A stretch of DNA of 13,455 nt from positions 1 through 13,455 of the forward strand of contig JAGACY010000291.1 in the NCBI GenBank assembly GCA_017613855.1. Reading direction: 5' to 3'. The position numbers and the translations under genes are program-made. The notes below the pieces were generated by a model. The model was not told where the DNA came from and did not search any database. It saw only the letters and a list, made by a program, of their open reading frames with translations. Origin of the DNA: Pseudomonadota bacterium. Lineage in GTDB: Bacteria > Myxococcota > Bradymonadia > UBA4248. This document shows positions 5,741 to 13,342 of this stretch, in pieces. How positions within the stretch are numbered: position 1 is the stretch's first letter; every line of letters starts with the position of its first letter.

Positions 5741-7210
5741 ATGCGCAACCTATTGTTCATTTGTGCCCTGTTCACATGCCTCACCATGCTGACATCCTGT
5801 GAAAAAGAAGATGCCTACGGGATCAATTGTTTCGGCGACAATTGTCGCCCGAATGCGTTTTATCCGGTATGTCAGGATGATGAAACCCTGATTATTTCTG
5901 AAGATGGTGCAACCGTGACTTGTCCCGGCGGCTGTGTGATTGACCATTGTATGAAAGCATGCACAAATGGCATGAGGCAGTGTTTAAATGACCAATCATT
6001 GCAGATATGCATGGATGACAACTGGATAACCATCGCCTGCGAATATCAGTGTGCAGACAGCGAATGCATTGGGCAGCCGATATTATGCAATGAAGGTGAA
6101 CTGCGCTGTTCTGATTTAAATATCGAAGCATGCCTCGGCGGGCAATGGACCATTACGTCAACTTGCCCATACAAATGCCGTGATGGCAAATGTGAATCAT
6201 GCTATGAAGGCGAGTTGCGATGTTCTGATTTAAATATCGAAGCATGCATCGACGGACAATGGACTATCACGTCTACTTGCCCATACCAATGCCGTGATGG
6301 CAAATGTGATTCATGCAAAGAAGGCGAGCTGCGATGTTCTGATTTAAATATCGAAACATGCATCAGCGGACAATGGACCATCACATCAACTTGCCCATAC
6401 CAATGCAATCAAGGCAAATGTGTGCAAGACTGCAGCGGCCCCAATTCCTGTCTGGATTCGACGACTCTGCAGCGATGCATCGACAACGAATGGCAAACAA
6501 CTGTATGCCAAAACGGCTGCGAGAATGGCAAATGCCGTCCTGATGAGCAAAGATCGACCGATCCCAGACTGACGCACAGAGTCTGCACAAAAGATGATTT
6601 TAATGATGACGATTATATGTATCCCTCTATCCATGATTTCGGACTTGCGTGTCATGGAAATATGGAAAATTTCTTAGGGAGTGTATGCATCGCCAACTGG
6701 ATTGAAGGGCTCTTTTGCCTTGATCGATGCGATCCTGACAACCCATCCAATTATTATTGCTACAGTACCAACAATACAGTTTATGCTTACACAGCAGACT
6801 GTGTTCAAATATCAGATGGTTCTTATGCACTCATAAATACGGGTGCACACGCCTGTGAAAGCAGCTGCTCACCTCAAACCGGATGTGATAGTATTGTCCA
6901 ATCCTATGGTCCTTATGGCGGCCTCTCTTGCAATCCTAAAAGCTATTATTGCGATGGCTCTGTGACACACACCTGTGAAGGCACAATAGATTGCAGTAAT
7001 TATGGCAACAAAGTATGTGTTCAGTTCGGCCTCCCAACCTATTGCGCTACCCCTTGCGAACGCACAGGAGATATCATCAGCGAATGTGTATATAATATGT
7101 CAAATACTGCAACCTGCATGCGCGATGACCATGGGACGCTCACCTGGCAATACACACCACCATTTGAATGTGAAAACGGATGCAATCAGCTAACCGGACT
7201 TTGCAATTAA
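5741..7210 (+). CDS. Cys-rich lipoprotein, paralog 3 (three 38-aa Cys modules)
   Basis: This is a 489-aa lipoprotein whose signal ends LTSC (Cys20), then EKEDAYG. The N-terminal module is shared with the other paralogs (YPVCQDDETL, CPGGC, DHC, CLND, CEYQC). No GEQP linker is present. At the equivalent place, residue 116, three tandem 38-aa modules start, each of the form GELRCSDLNIEAC, GQWTITSTCPY, C, GKC (116-229). A short module (CSGPNSCLDS to GKC) and the C-terminal domain (274-489) follow; the latter keeps RLT, CDP, NYYC, ISDGSYALI, CVQFG, LTWQY and GCNQLTGLCN but is more divergent than in paralogs 1 and 2. ATG 5741 gives the family signal peptide; an in-frame upstream ATG at 5660 would bury it. 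No Shine-Dalgarno is seen before 5741 (CCCAAAAAGACTACC). Confidence 0.85.
   Translation: MRNLLFICALFTCLTMLTSCEKEDAYGINCFGDNCRPNAFYPVCQDDETLIISEDGATVTCPGGCVIDHCMKACTNGMRQCLNDQSLQICMDDNWITIACEYQCADSECIGQPILCNEGELRCSDLNIEACLGGQWTITSTCPYKCRDGKCESCYEGELRCSDLNIEACIDGQWTITSTCPYQCRDGKCDSCKEGELRCSDLNIETCISGQWTITSTCPYQCNQGKCVQDCSGPNSCLDSTTLQRCIDNEWQTTVCQNGCENGKCRPDEQRSTDPRLTHRVCTKDDFNDDDYMYPSIHDFGLACHGNMENFLGSVCIANWIEGLFCLDRCDPDNPSNYYCYSTNNTVYAYTADCVQISDGSYALINTGAHACESSCSPQTGCDSIVQSYGPYGGLSCNPKSYYCDGSVTHTCEGTIDCSNYGNKVCVQFGLPTYCATPCERTGDIISECVYNMSNTATCMRDDHGTLTWQYTPPFECENGCNQLTGLCN
6086..6427 (+). repeat. Three 114-bp tandem repeats encoding 38-aa Cys modules
   Basis: Units start at Cys codons 6086, 6200 and 6314. 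Long stretches are identical at the DNA level, for example TGTTCTGATTTAAATATCGA in all three units, implying recent duplication. Each unit carries six Cys with constant spacing. Confidence 0.93.
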
Positions 7211-7373
7211 CGAGTCTTTGGATTGCAGTTCTCATATCTATTCTACTGCACACACATCATCACCCGGCAACACTCAATATACAAAATACCAACCACTCAA
7301 GCAGACATGCCAAATCATAGTGTTGTCTGCATTTCTTCAATTAAACAAAATAACAATAACCACTAAAAAAATC
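7211..7373. other. Intergenic spacer between paralogs 3 and 4
   Basis: GCAGACA (7301-7307) can pair with TGTCTGC (7324-7330), a 7-bp stem overlapping the shared upstream motif (7320-7338). An A-rich stretch precedes the start codon at 7374. I do not see a convincing -10/-35 pair. Confidence 0.4.
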
Positions 7374-8717
7374 ATGCGCAGCCCTGTGTTCATCTGTCTC
7401 CTGTTTACATGCCTCCTCATGCTTTCATCCTGTGAAAGAGAAGATGCCTATGCAATCCAATGCACCGGTGATCATTGCCGCCAGGAAACCCATTATCCAA
7501 TTTGTCAGGATAATGAAACTCTGATTATCTCTAATGATGGTGCAACGGTGAAATGTCCCTATGGCTGTGTGGTTGACCATTGCAATCAGGCATGTACCAA
7601 TGGCACGACAAACTGTTTGTCCGACAATTTACTGCAAATATGCCAGGATGGTGAATGGACAACGCTCACTTGCGATTATCAGTGCGTCGACGGTGCATGC
7701 ATCGAACATCAGGTAACATGCCAAAGCGGTGAGAAACGCTGCGTCGGTTCAGATGTCGAGATTTGTCGCAAGGAAGTATGGAAACTCTTTGAAACCTGCC
7801 CAATCGGGTGCCGTGATGGTCATTGTATATCATGCGATGAAAGCGACCAGCGATGTGCGGATGCAAACGTCGAGACGTGTATCGCCGGAGAATGGACAGT
7901 CACGGCAATCTGTCCTAACAGTTGTCATGACGGCAAATGCGTGGATAGCTGCAGTGGTCCGGATTATTGTCAGGATTCGGCAACATTAATGCAATGTATT
8001 GGTGATCATTGGACACCCGTTGCATGCAGAAACGGCTGCTCCGAAGGAAAATGCAAGCCAGATGTTCAGGAAGAAGTCGATCACCGCCTGACCAATCAAT
8101 TATGCAGTGAAGAAGAAGAAGGAAATCCGGACATCTGTGATCATGACTTCAAAACCAATGAACTGGGGGGCGTCTGCGTAGATGCAGGACCATACGCCTA
8201 CTATTGTTTTGCCCGGTGTGATCCCAACCAACCAACACATAATTATTATTGTGAGGATGAATCGTTTGCAGCCTTCCAGGGGGATTGCCGGCAAATATCG
8301 GATGGCAGCTATGCCATCATTCCTACGCGCGTTGACGTTTGCGAATACAGTGGTTGCAACCCTGACACCGGATGTACCCGAATCACAGCATCTTATGATA
8401 TTTCTCCGTCCTATTGCGATAACTATGAAAATTATTGCGAAGGAACCATTGTGCATGAATGCACAAATGTCATGGAAACCTACAATTGCAGCCACAATGA
8501 AGTATGCGTCCAATTTTGGAGCAATATTTACTGTGCACGCCCCTGTGATGTAGAAGGTGATGTTTATTATGAATGTTTCCCCGCATTTGGCAGTGAATAT
8601 TCGACCGCAATCACCTGCGTCTCCGATGACAATGGCGTACTTTCATGGCAATATAATTATGGTGTGACCAATGAATGCCCCAAAGGCTGCAACGACACCA
8701 CCGGGCTTTGCAATTAA
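7374..8717 (+). CDS. Cys-rich lipoprotein, paralog 4 (two 38-aa Cys modules)
   Basis: This is a 447-aa lipoprotein whose signal ends LSSC (Cys20), then EREDAYA. It is closest to paralog 3 at the N-terminus (REDAYAIQC, DNETLIISNDGATVKC, CPYGCVVDHC). From residue 116 come two 38-aa Cys modules (116-153 and 154-191), more diverged from each other than the three of paralog 3. A short module follows (CSGPDYCQDS to GKC). The C-terminal domain (236-447) keeps RLTNQLC, CVDAG, CDP, NYYC, ISDGSYAIIPT, PSYC, NYENYC, GTIVHEC, CVQFW, LSWQYN and GCNDTTGLCN. The start at 7374 places the signal as in the paralogs; an upstream frame opening at 7218 adds 52 residues with no relation to the family. No Shine-Dalgarno is visible (CCACTAAAAAAATC before ATG). 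The next lipoprotein gene starts 58 bp downstream. Confidence 0.85.
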   Translation: MRSPVFICLLFTCLLMLSSCEREDAYAIQCTGDHCRQETHYPICQDNETLIISNDGATVKCPYGCVVDHCNQACTNGTTNCLSDNLLQICQDGEWTTLTCDYQCVDGACIEHQVTCQSGEKRCVGSDVEICRKEVWKLFETCPIGCRDGHCISCDESDQRCADANVETCIAGEWTVTAICPNSCHDGKCVDSCSGPDYCQDSATLMQCIGDHWTPVACRNGCSEGKCKPDVQEEVDHRLTNQLCSEEEEGNPDICDHDFKTNELGGVCVDAGPYAYYCFARCDPNQPTHNYYCEDESFAAFQGDCRQISDGSYAIIPTRVDVCEYSGCNPDTGCTRITASYDISPSYCDNYENYCEGTIVHECTNVMETYNCSHNEVCVQFWSNIYCARPCDVEGDVYYECFPAFGSEYSTAITCVSDDNGVLSWQYNYGVTNECPKGCNDTTGLCN

Positions 8718-8775
8718 ACAGAATAAATAACAATAGAACCGATACACAATACAGGTTCATATAGGAGAGTGAAAC

Positions 8776-10980
8776 ATGAAGTATTCAAGGTTTTTACTGA
8801 CATCGCTTGCGATATCATTGGGGTGTTACGGTTGCGCCGGAGACGCGGTAGAAAGCGGACCATGTACCAGCGCGGATTGCCAAACGGAAACGAGTTGCAA
8901 ATGCGATGATGGTACTGTTTGCCCGGATGGAGACAAAGACAATTGCAGCAATGCACAGGAATGCAAATGCGATGATGGTACCGATTGCCCCGAGGGAAAC
9001 AAAGACAATTGCAGCAATGCACAGGAATGCAAATGCGATGATGGTACTGTTTGCCCCGAGGGAAACAAAGACAATTGCAGCAATGCGCAGGAATGCAAAT
9101 GCGACGATAACACCGATTGTCCCGAGGGGAACAAAGACAATTGCACCAATGCGCAGGAATGCAAATGCGACGATAACACCGATTGCCCCGAGGGGAACAA
9201 AGACAATTGCGAAACAGCGGCACAGTGTACCGGCGAAAAACCAGAAAACGCCATCCAGTGTGATTGTGTAGATGGAAACTGGACAAACTGCACCTATCCC
9301 GGAGAAAATCAGTGCACGGAAGTCTGCGATGCACAAAAACTCACCAAATGCGGTTCTGACGGCGTGATGAAATGCGAACCGGATTCGAACGGATGTGCAG
9401 TCTGGAGTACGATCGAACCCTGCAAAGAGGGCTCACATTGCGATGATACACAACTAAAATGCGTTGATAACTGTTCCTCCCCATGTGACGTCAATGCGCC
9501 TGCCAAATGTGACAACGGCAATGTCGTGACTTGTAAAAGTGATGCGTCCGGCTGTGCCTCATACCAGACGACGACTTGTGAAAAAGGCTCCTATTGTGAC
9601 GCCGAAAAAGCCGCATGTGTACCTTGCAAAGAAACGTGTACAGCAGCCAAACGCTGTTCCGCAAAGGGTGTGGAATCCTGTACTGCCGATGCTCACGGCT
9701 GCGCGGTCTGGAAACTAACCGAAACTTGTCCGGAAAACACATCCTGTGATTCATCCAAGTTCAAATGTACGGATGCATGCAACTCATCGTGTAATTCCGG
9801 TCAAATCTGTGACAATGGCCAATGCAAATGCAATCCAAAGCTTCCAAGTGGATGGCCGAGCAACCTGACGCCCCTCAACTATCCGTTGATGGTACCATCC
9901 AAAAACAACACAATGCACGGTTCTGATAATATCTATGCGCCTGATATCCATGAGGTATCAGGACAACGCGTCATGTGGTACGGCGCACAGGGCGGCGACG
10001 GACATGATCGGATTTTCATGGCTATCTCCAGCAATGGCGCGGAATGGCGCAAATACCCGAGTGACGGCAATCCCAAACCGGTACTCGAGAATGGTTCGTC
10101 AAACCACGTCAACGATCCCAGTCTGGTTCATGTTGGCGGTGTTTGGAAGATGTATTACACCGATGCCCCAACCGCTGAAATCGATCGCATCTGGTTAGCC
10201 GAATCCTCTAAACTCACGGGCTTTAAGAAAGTACAGGAAGTACTTGGGCCGGGAGCTGCCGGACAGTGGGATTCGTATAAAGTAGGCCGGCCTTCGGTGC
10301 TCTACGAAGACGGCGTATACAAAATGTGGTACGATGGCCAGGCACAGGGTCAGGGACGTCACGTTGGGCTTGCAACCTCAACCGATGGCATCCATTTTAC
10401 AAGACACCCCTCAAACCCACTGTTACTTAACGCCGGTGCCATTGATGTCGACAAGGTTGGCGGTGTATATGTGATGCTGATGGAAGGCCAGGATGGCACC
10501 TATTGGGCGACCAGTGTGGACGGTCTGTGTTGGGTAAGCCAGGGCAAACTTTTCAATCGTTCCGGTGCGTCTTACGACGCTTATGGACAAGTCACGCCTT
10601 TCCTCGAAGTTTCTGGCGGAAAACTTCGCGCCGTATGGTTCGGAGGCGCGTCTGTGTCTTCCTGGAACCGCAATCGGATTGGTGCTGCTTTTGCTCCCGG
10701 CGAAGCGCCTTCTGGCGGCGGCTGCACAGGCTGTACTTCAGTGGGCTTGACGTGCACCGAAGCATGCCAGAACGCCTCAGCAGGAACCGCCGGTCATTGC
10801 GGAAACCCGGGCAGCACAACAGCAGGATCCTGCTGTGCATGCGAGTCTGACGGCTGTGAAAAGTGCGTCGTCGGAGTAAAAGATTGCCATCAGGCGTGCG
10901 TAAACAACGGAAGTTCCAGCGGATACTGCGCACATCCTGGCTCGACCGACTCGAGCAAATGCTGTGCTTGCCTCGATTAA
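8776..10980 (+). CDS. Modular lipoprotein: acidic Cys repeats, Cys modules, beta-propeller, two defensin-like modules
   Basis: This 734-aa protein starts at ATG 8776 behind AGGAG (8763-8767). The signal MKYSRFLLTSLAISLGCYGC suggests a lipoprotein, with Cys17 or Cys20 as the anchor. Domains in order: five 22-aa repeats (41-150) of the type CKCDDGT, CPEG, NKDNC; three Cys modules of about 50 aa (180-340; CGSDGVMKC, NGCAVW, CKEGSHC); a beta-propeller-like region (about 360-640) with blades marked by APDIHEVSGQRVMWYGA, DPSLVHVGGVWKMYYTDA and GRPSVLYEDGVYKMWYDGQ, the look of GH43/GH32/GH117-type glycosidases; and two C-terminal 8-Cys modules (650-689, 694-732) with CxxxC and CCxC. The propeller suggests carbohydrate binding or hydrolysis, but I cannot assign catalytic acids. 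It is probably displayed on the envelope. It lies 58 bp after paralog 4 and converges on the kinase gene. Confidence 0.85.
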   Translation: MKYSRFLLTSLAISLGCYGCAGDAVESGPCTSADCQTETSCKCDDGTVCPDGDKDNCSNAQECKCDDGTDCPEGNKDNCSNAQECKCDDGTVCPEGNKDNCSNAQECKCDDNTDCPEGNKDNCTNAQECKCDDNTDCPEGNKDNCETAAQCTGEKPENAIQCDCVDGNWTNCTYPGENQCTEVCDAQKLTKCGSDGVMKCEPDSNGCAVWSTIEPCKEGSHCDDTQLKCVDNCSSPCDVNAPAKCDNGNVVTCKSDASGCASYQTTTCEKGSYCDAEKAACVPCKETCTAAKRCSAKGVESCTADAHGCAVWKLTETCPENTSCDSSKFKCTDACNSSCNSGQICDNGQCKCNPKLPSGWPSNLTPLNYPLMVPSKNNTMHGSDNIYAPDIHEVSGQRVMWYGAQGGDGHDRIFMAISSNGAEWRKYPSDGNPKPVLENGSSNHVNDPSLVHVGGVWKMYYTDAPTAEIDRIWLAESSKLTGFKKVQEVLGPGAAGQWDSYKVGRPSVLYEDGVYKMWYDGQAQGQGRHVGLATSTDGIHFTRHPSNPLLLNAGAIDVDKVGGVYVMLMEGQDGTYWATSVDGLCWVSQGKLFNRSGASYDAYGQVTPFLEVSGGKLRAVWFGGASVSSWNRNRIGAAFAPGEAPSGGGCTGCTSVGLTCTEACQNASAGTAGHCGNPGSTTAGSCCACESDGCEKCVVGVKDCHQACVNNGSSSGYCAHPGSTDSSKCCACLD
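8896..9225 (+). repeat. Five 66-bp tandem repeats encoding 22-aa acidic Cys units
   Basis: Units start at 8896, 8962, 9028, 9094 and 9160. Each codes for C-x-C-DD, then CPEG and NKDNC. Units differ by few bases; units 4 and 5 share a variant (DDNTDC), so block duplication is likely. The fifth unit is divergent at its end. Confidence 0.93.
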
Positions 10981-10981
10981 T

Positions 10982-11073
10982 AGCTTGCCGTATGTGCCAA
11001 TGGCGCATAGGCGAGCTGGCACGTGTTACAACACGTGCCTCGCAGGGCGTATCGGCGCAGCCGATAGCCCGCG
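10982..11073. repeat. Array B: two bulged hairpins and one plain hairpin in a convergent junction
   Basis: B1 (10982-11017): outer arm AGCTTGCC, unpaired G10990, inner arm TATGTGCC, loop AAT; two G-T wobbles. B2 (11018-11039): perfect 9-bp stem GGCACGTGT, loop TACA, no bulge. B3 (11041-11073): outer arm GGGC with CGC pairs outside, unpaired G11049, inner arm TATCGGC, loop GCA. The array starts one base after the stop codon at 10980 and lies between convergent genes, so it may act as a transcript end in both directions, though no T tract follows. It shares the design of arrays A and C; B3 shares CGCAGGGCGTATCG and GATAGCCCGCGC with A4. Confidence 0.85.
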
Positions 11074-11131
11074 CACCAATCATAATCTATATATTATTGA
11101 TATAATAATATTATAAACTACGTGATTTTCG

Positions 11132-13201
11132 CTATTTCCTGGCTTTTCGTTCTTTCCAGATAGGATAACACATAGCACACCGCCCTGAATCAGCAGCTGC
11201 GCCCTCTGCGTCACGACATTCCTTATCAAGCTCGTCAAGAACGATCTTATCTACTTTCTTGCCAATACTGCATTTGCTTTTGGGATCAAAATTATCCCAA
11301 AGATGGACAGCCATCCCCAACCAAGTTTCATCGTATTCTTCTTCAAAAGACTTGGTAGAAACCTTGATGCTGTCCGAAAGATGTTCAAATCGTTTCTGAT
11401 ACTGATTGCAAGGTGTCATAAGCAAAAGCCATGACAAACCTTCTGCGGTACCGGGCTGATCAAAAAGGTTCAGGAAACCGGTGCGCAATCGGATATAAGT
11501 GACATCGTCTTCATAAAGAGAATATATAATATCTCTTACAGCAGGCGTACAAACTGCAGCAGGATCGATAATAACAAGCTGAAGCGCGTCGCGTATAGCA
11601 TCACGATATCTCTTGATCGCATAGGATTCGATCAATGACATAATGAAAAAGCGCTTGCTTCCTTTATATTTATTTTTCGAATGATCGAATACTTGATATG
11701 CTTCCTCAAACTCTCCCTTGGCACATTGATCGACCGCGGCTCGCAATGCCTCGTCCTGATATAAAGGATCGCTTTCTGAGATGTGGCATTCCGCCTTTGC
11801 ATATTCACGAAGCTGTTCATCCGAAAGAATAAATCCACTGGGATCCAATTCAGAAATCACTTCTGTATCATTGATATCGATCACGCGTTTATCTTTAGGC
11901 TGCTCGACTTCCTGCTTAGGAGGCTCGGGGACAGCCTGGGGAGCAGGCACCACGGGCTCGGCGGGCACCGCTTGCTCCGCAACCTGCTGTTCATACATAC
12001 TCGCTTTATTGGCCAGGGACAGATAAAACAGCACAAATGCTACAATAATAATGATAACCCCGACAGCAACGATGATAATGAGCTCCTTCTTTTTGGAAGC
12101 GTCCCCTTCTTTTTTCCCATCATTCTCCGGAGCTTTGGCAGTTTCCGTCGTTTGAGGCGCACTTGTCCTGCCATTGAGCGAATCGAGGAGGCCTATTTCA
12201 TCGGGATTGACGTATGGATTCGAAATGGAAGCCATCCCGTTTATGGAATTTGATCCCAGACTGCTTTTGAGGTTGGACGGCGAACTCGATGATGACAGCG
12301 ATGGACTCGTCCCTCCATTCTGGGACATGTACAGATTGAGCGACGGATCAAATCGGTGGGCAATCTCAGAGAGTACCACTCGAACCTCACGAGCAGAACC
12401 AAATCTTTCCTCCGGATGTTTCATGAGGAGCTTCTGAATCACAGCGTCCAAATCGCCGGAGCATTCGAATTCCTTCGTCAAATGAGGTGGATCCAACACG
12501 AGGTGCTTGTTGAGCAAAAGAACATAGTTGTTGCCGTCGAAAGGAGGCGCGCCCTCTATCATCTCATAGAGCATACAACCGCACGAGTAAAGATCGGCAT
12601 GAAAATCCACATGCTCGCCCATGACCTGCTCGGGCGAAAGGTACTGCGGCGTGCCATACACCTGCCCGGCCTGCGTCAGCGTGCCATTGTTGTCGTCCGG
12701 TTTATCGGCATGCGCAATGCCAAAGTCGATGAGCTTGACATAATCATCCCGGTCATCCCGATTGATAAGGGAAATATTTTCAGGTTTGACGTCGCGATGA
12801 ACAATACCGCTCGAATGTGCGCACTCCAATGCACAGAGCAAATCGTCCATAATGCGGAAAACACTGTGCAATTCGATGGTACCATTGCGTTTTAGCCTGT
12901 CTCTGAGCGTCTCCCCCTTAAGGTACTCCATGACGAGATAAAAATCGCCGTTTTCGGTAGAATCGAAATCCGTCACCTGGCAAATATGCGGATGCTCAAG
13001 CAATGCCGCAGCACTTGCCTCACGCCTGAATCGTGCCAGCGAATCGGCCCTTTCGGCAATGTGTACGTGCATGAGCTTGATGGCAAACTGACGATGGATT
13101 GTCACATGCTCCGCGCGATAAACCTCGCCCATTGAACCCTGGCCGAGAACTTCCTTGATGACATATTTCTCTTTTAAAACATCACCTGGATTATATGACA
13201 T
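11132..13201 (-). CDS. Membrane Hanks-type Ser/Thr protein kinase
   Basis: This 689-aa protein phosphorylates Ser/Thr on unknown targets. The kinase domain (about 13-285) has every key motif: Gly loop GQGSMG (20-25), Lys42 in AIK, HRD (135-137) with VKPEN, DFG (159-161), activation segment GTPQYLSPE (183-191), and Arg266 near the domain end. It therefore should be active. A Ser/Asn-rich juxtamembrane stretch (290-370) leads to one membrane helix (about 374-396). The outer part has a Pro-rich linker (411-435) and a helical region of about 240 aa with TPR-like texture (EFEEAYQVFDHSKNKYKGSK), ending in a Cys cluster (CAMCYP). PASTA repeats are absent. The start ATG 13201 gives the standard kinase N-terminus; the ribosome site is weak. 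It faces the lipoprotein cluster convergently. Envelope sensing is inferred from topology. Confidence 0.93.
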   Translation of the reverse strand: MSYNPGDVLKEKYVIKEVLGQGSMGEVYRAEHVTIHRQFAIKLMHVHIAERADSLARFRREASAAALLEHPHICQVTDFDSTENGDFYLVMEYLKGETLRDRLKRNGTIELHSVFRIMDDLLCALECAHSSGIVHRDVKPENISLINRDDRDDYVKLIDFGIAHADKPDDNNGTLTQAGQVYGTPQYLSPEQVMGEHVDFHADLYSCGCMLYEMIEGAPPFDGNNYVLLLNKHLVLDPPHLTKEFECSGDLDAVIQKLLMKHPEERFGSAREVRVVLSEIAHRFDPSLNLYMSQNGGTSPSLSSSSSPSNLKSSLGSNSINGMASISNPYVNPDEIGLLDSLNGRTSAPQTTETAKAPENDGKKEGDASKKKELIIIVAVGVIIIIVAFVLFYLSLANKASMYEQQVAEQAVPAEPVVPAPQAVPEPPKQEVEQPKDKRVIDINDTEVISELDPSGFILSDEQLREYAKAECHISESDPLYQDEALRAAVDQCAKGEFEEAYQVFDHSKNKYKGSKRFFIMSLIESYAIKRYRDAIRDALQLVIIDPAAVCTPAVRDIIYSLYEDDVTYIRLRTGFLNLFDQPGTAEGLSWLLLMTPCNQYQKRFEHLSDSIKVSTKSFEEEYDETWLGMAVHLWDNFDPKSKCSIGKKVDKIVLDELDKECRDAEGAAADSGRCAMCYPIWKERKARK

Positions 13202-13290
13202 TGCGTATCGATTTCCGTATTAATATAGCCCCAATGCATGGGGAATTGAATGTAAACCATGCGGTAAACTTAAAGTTACCCAAGTAAATG

Positions 13291-13320
13291 ATAATAATAC
13301 CGTCGTGCCGTTATTGTCAA
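13291..13320 (-). promoter_or_regulatory. Promoter of the kinase gene
   Basis: On the minus strand, TTGACA (13315-13320) and TATTAT (13291-13296) are separated by 18 nt, a near-consensus sigma70 pair. Transcription would start near 13284, giving a leader of about 80 nt. A near-palindrome (GGTAAACTT with AAAGTTACC, 13263-13280, 7 of 9 pairs) lies just downstream and could be an operator. Confidence 0.55.
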
Positions 13321-13342
13321 TTTTTTGTAACGTTGCCTTGGG

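Noticed and set aside
8815..9336. Minus-strand frames with repeated hydrophobic segments opposite the 22-aa repeats
   Set aside because: Antisense shadow of the 66-bp repeats; the sense frame continues into recognisable domains.
11074..11125. AT-rich palindromic stretch (TATATATTATTGATATAATAATATTATA) as an origin or binding site
   Set aside because: Low-complexity AT sequence; no iterons, DnaA boxes or partner gene support a specific role.
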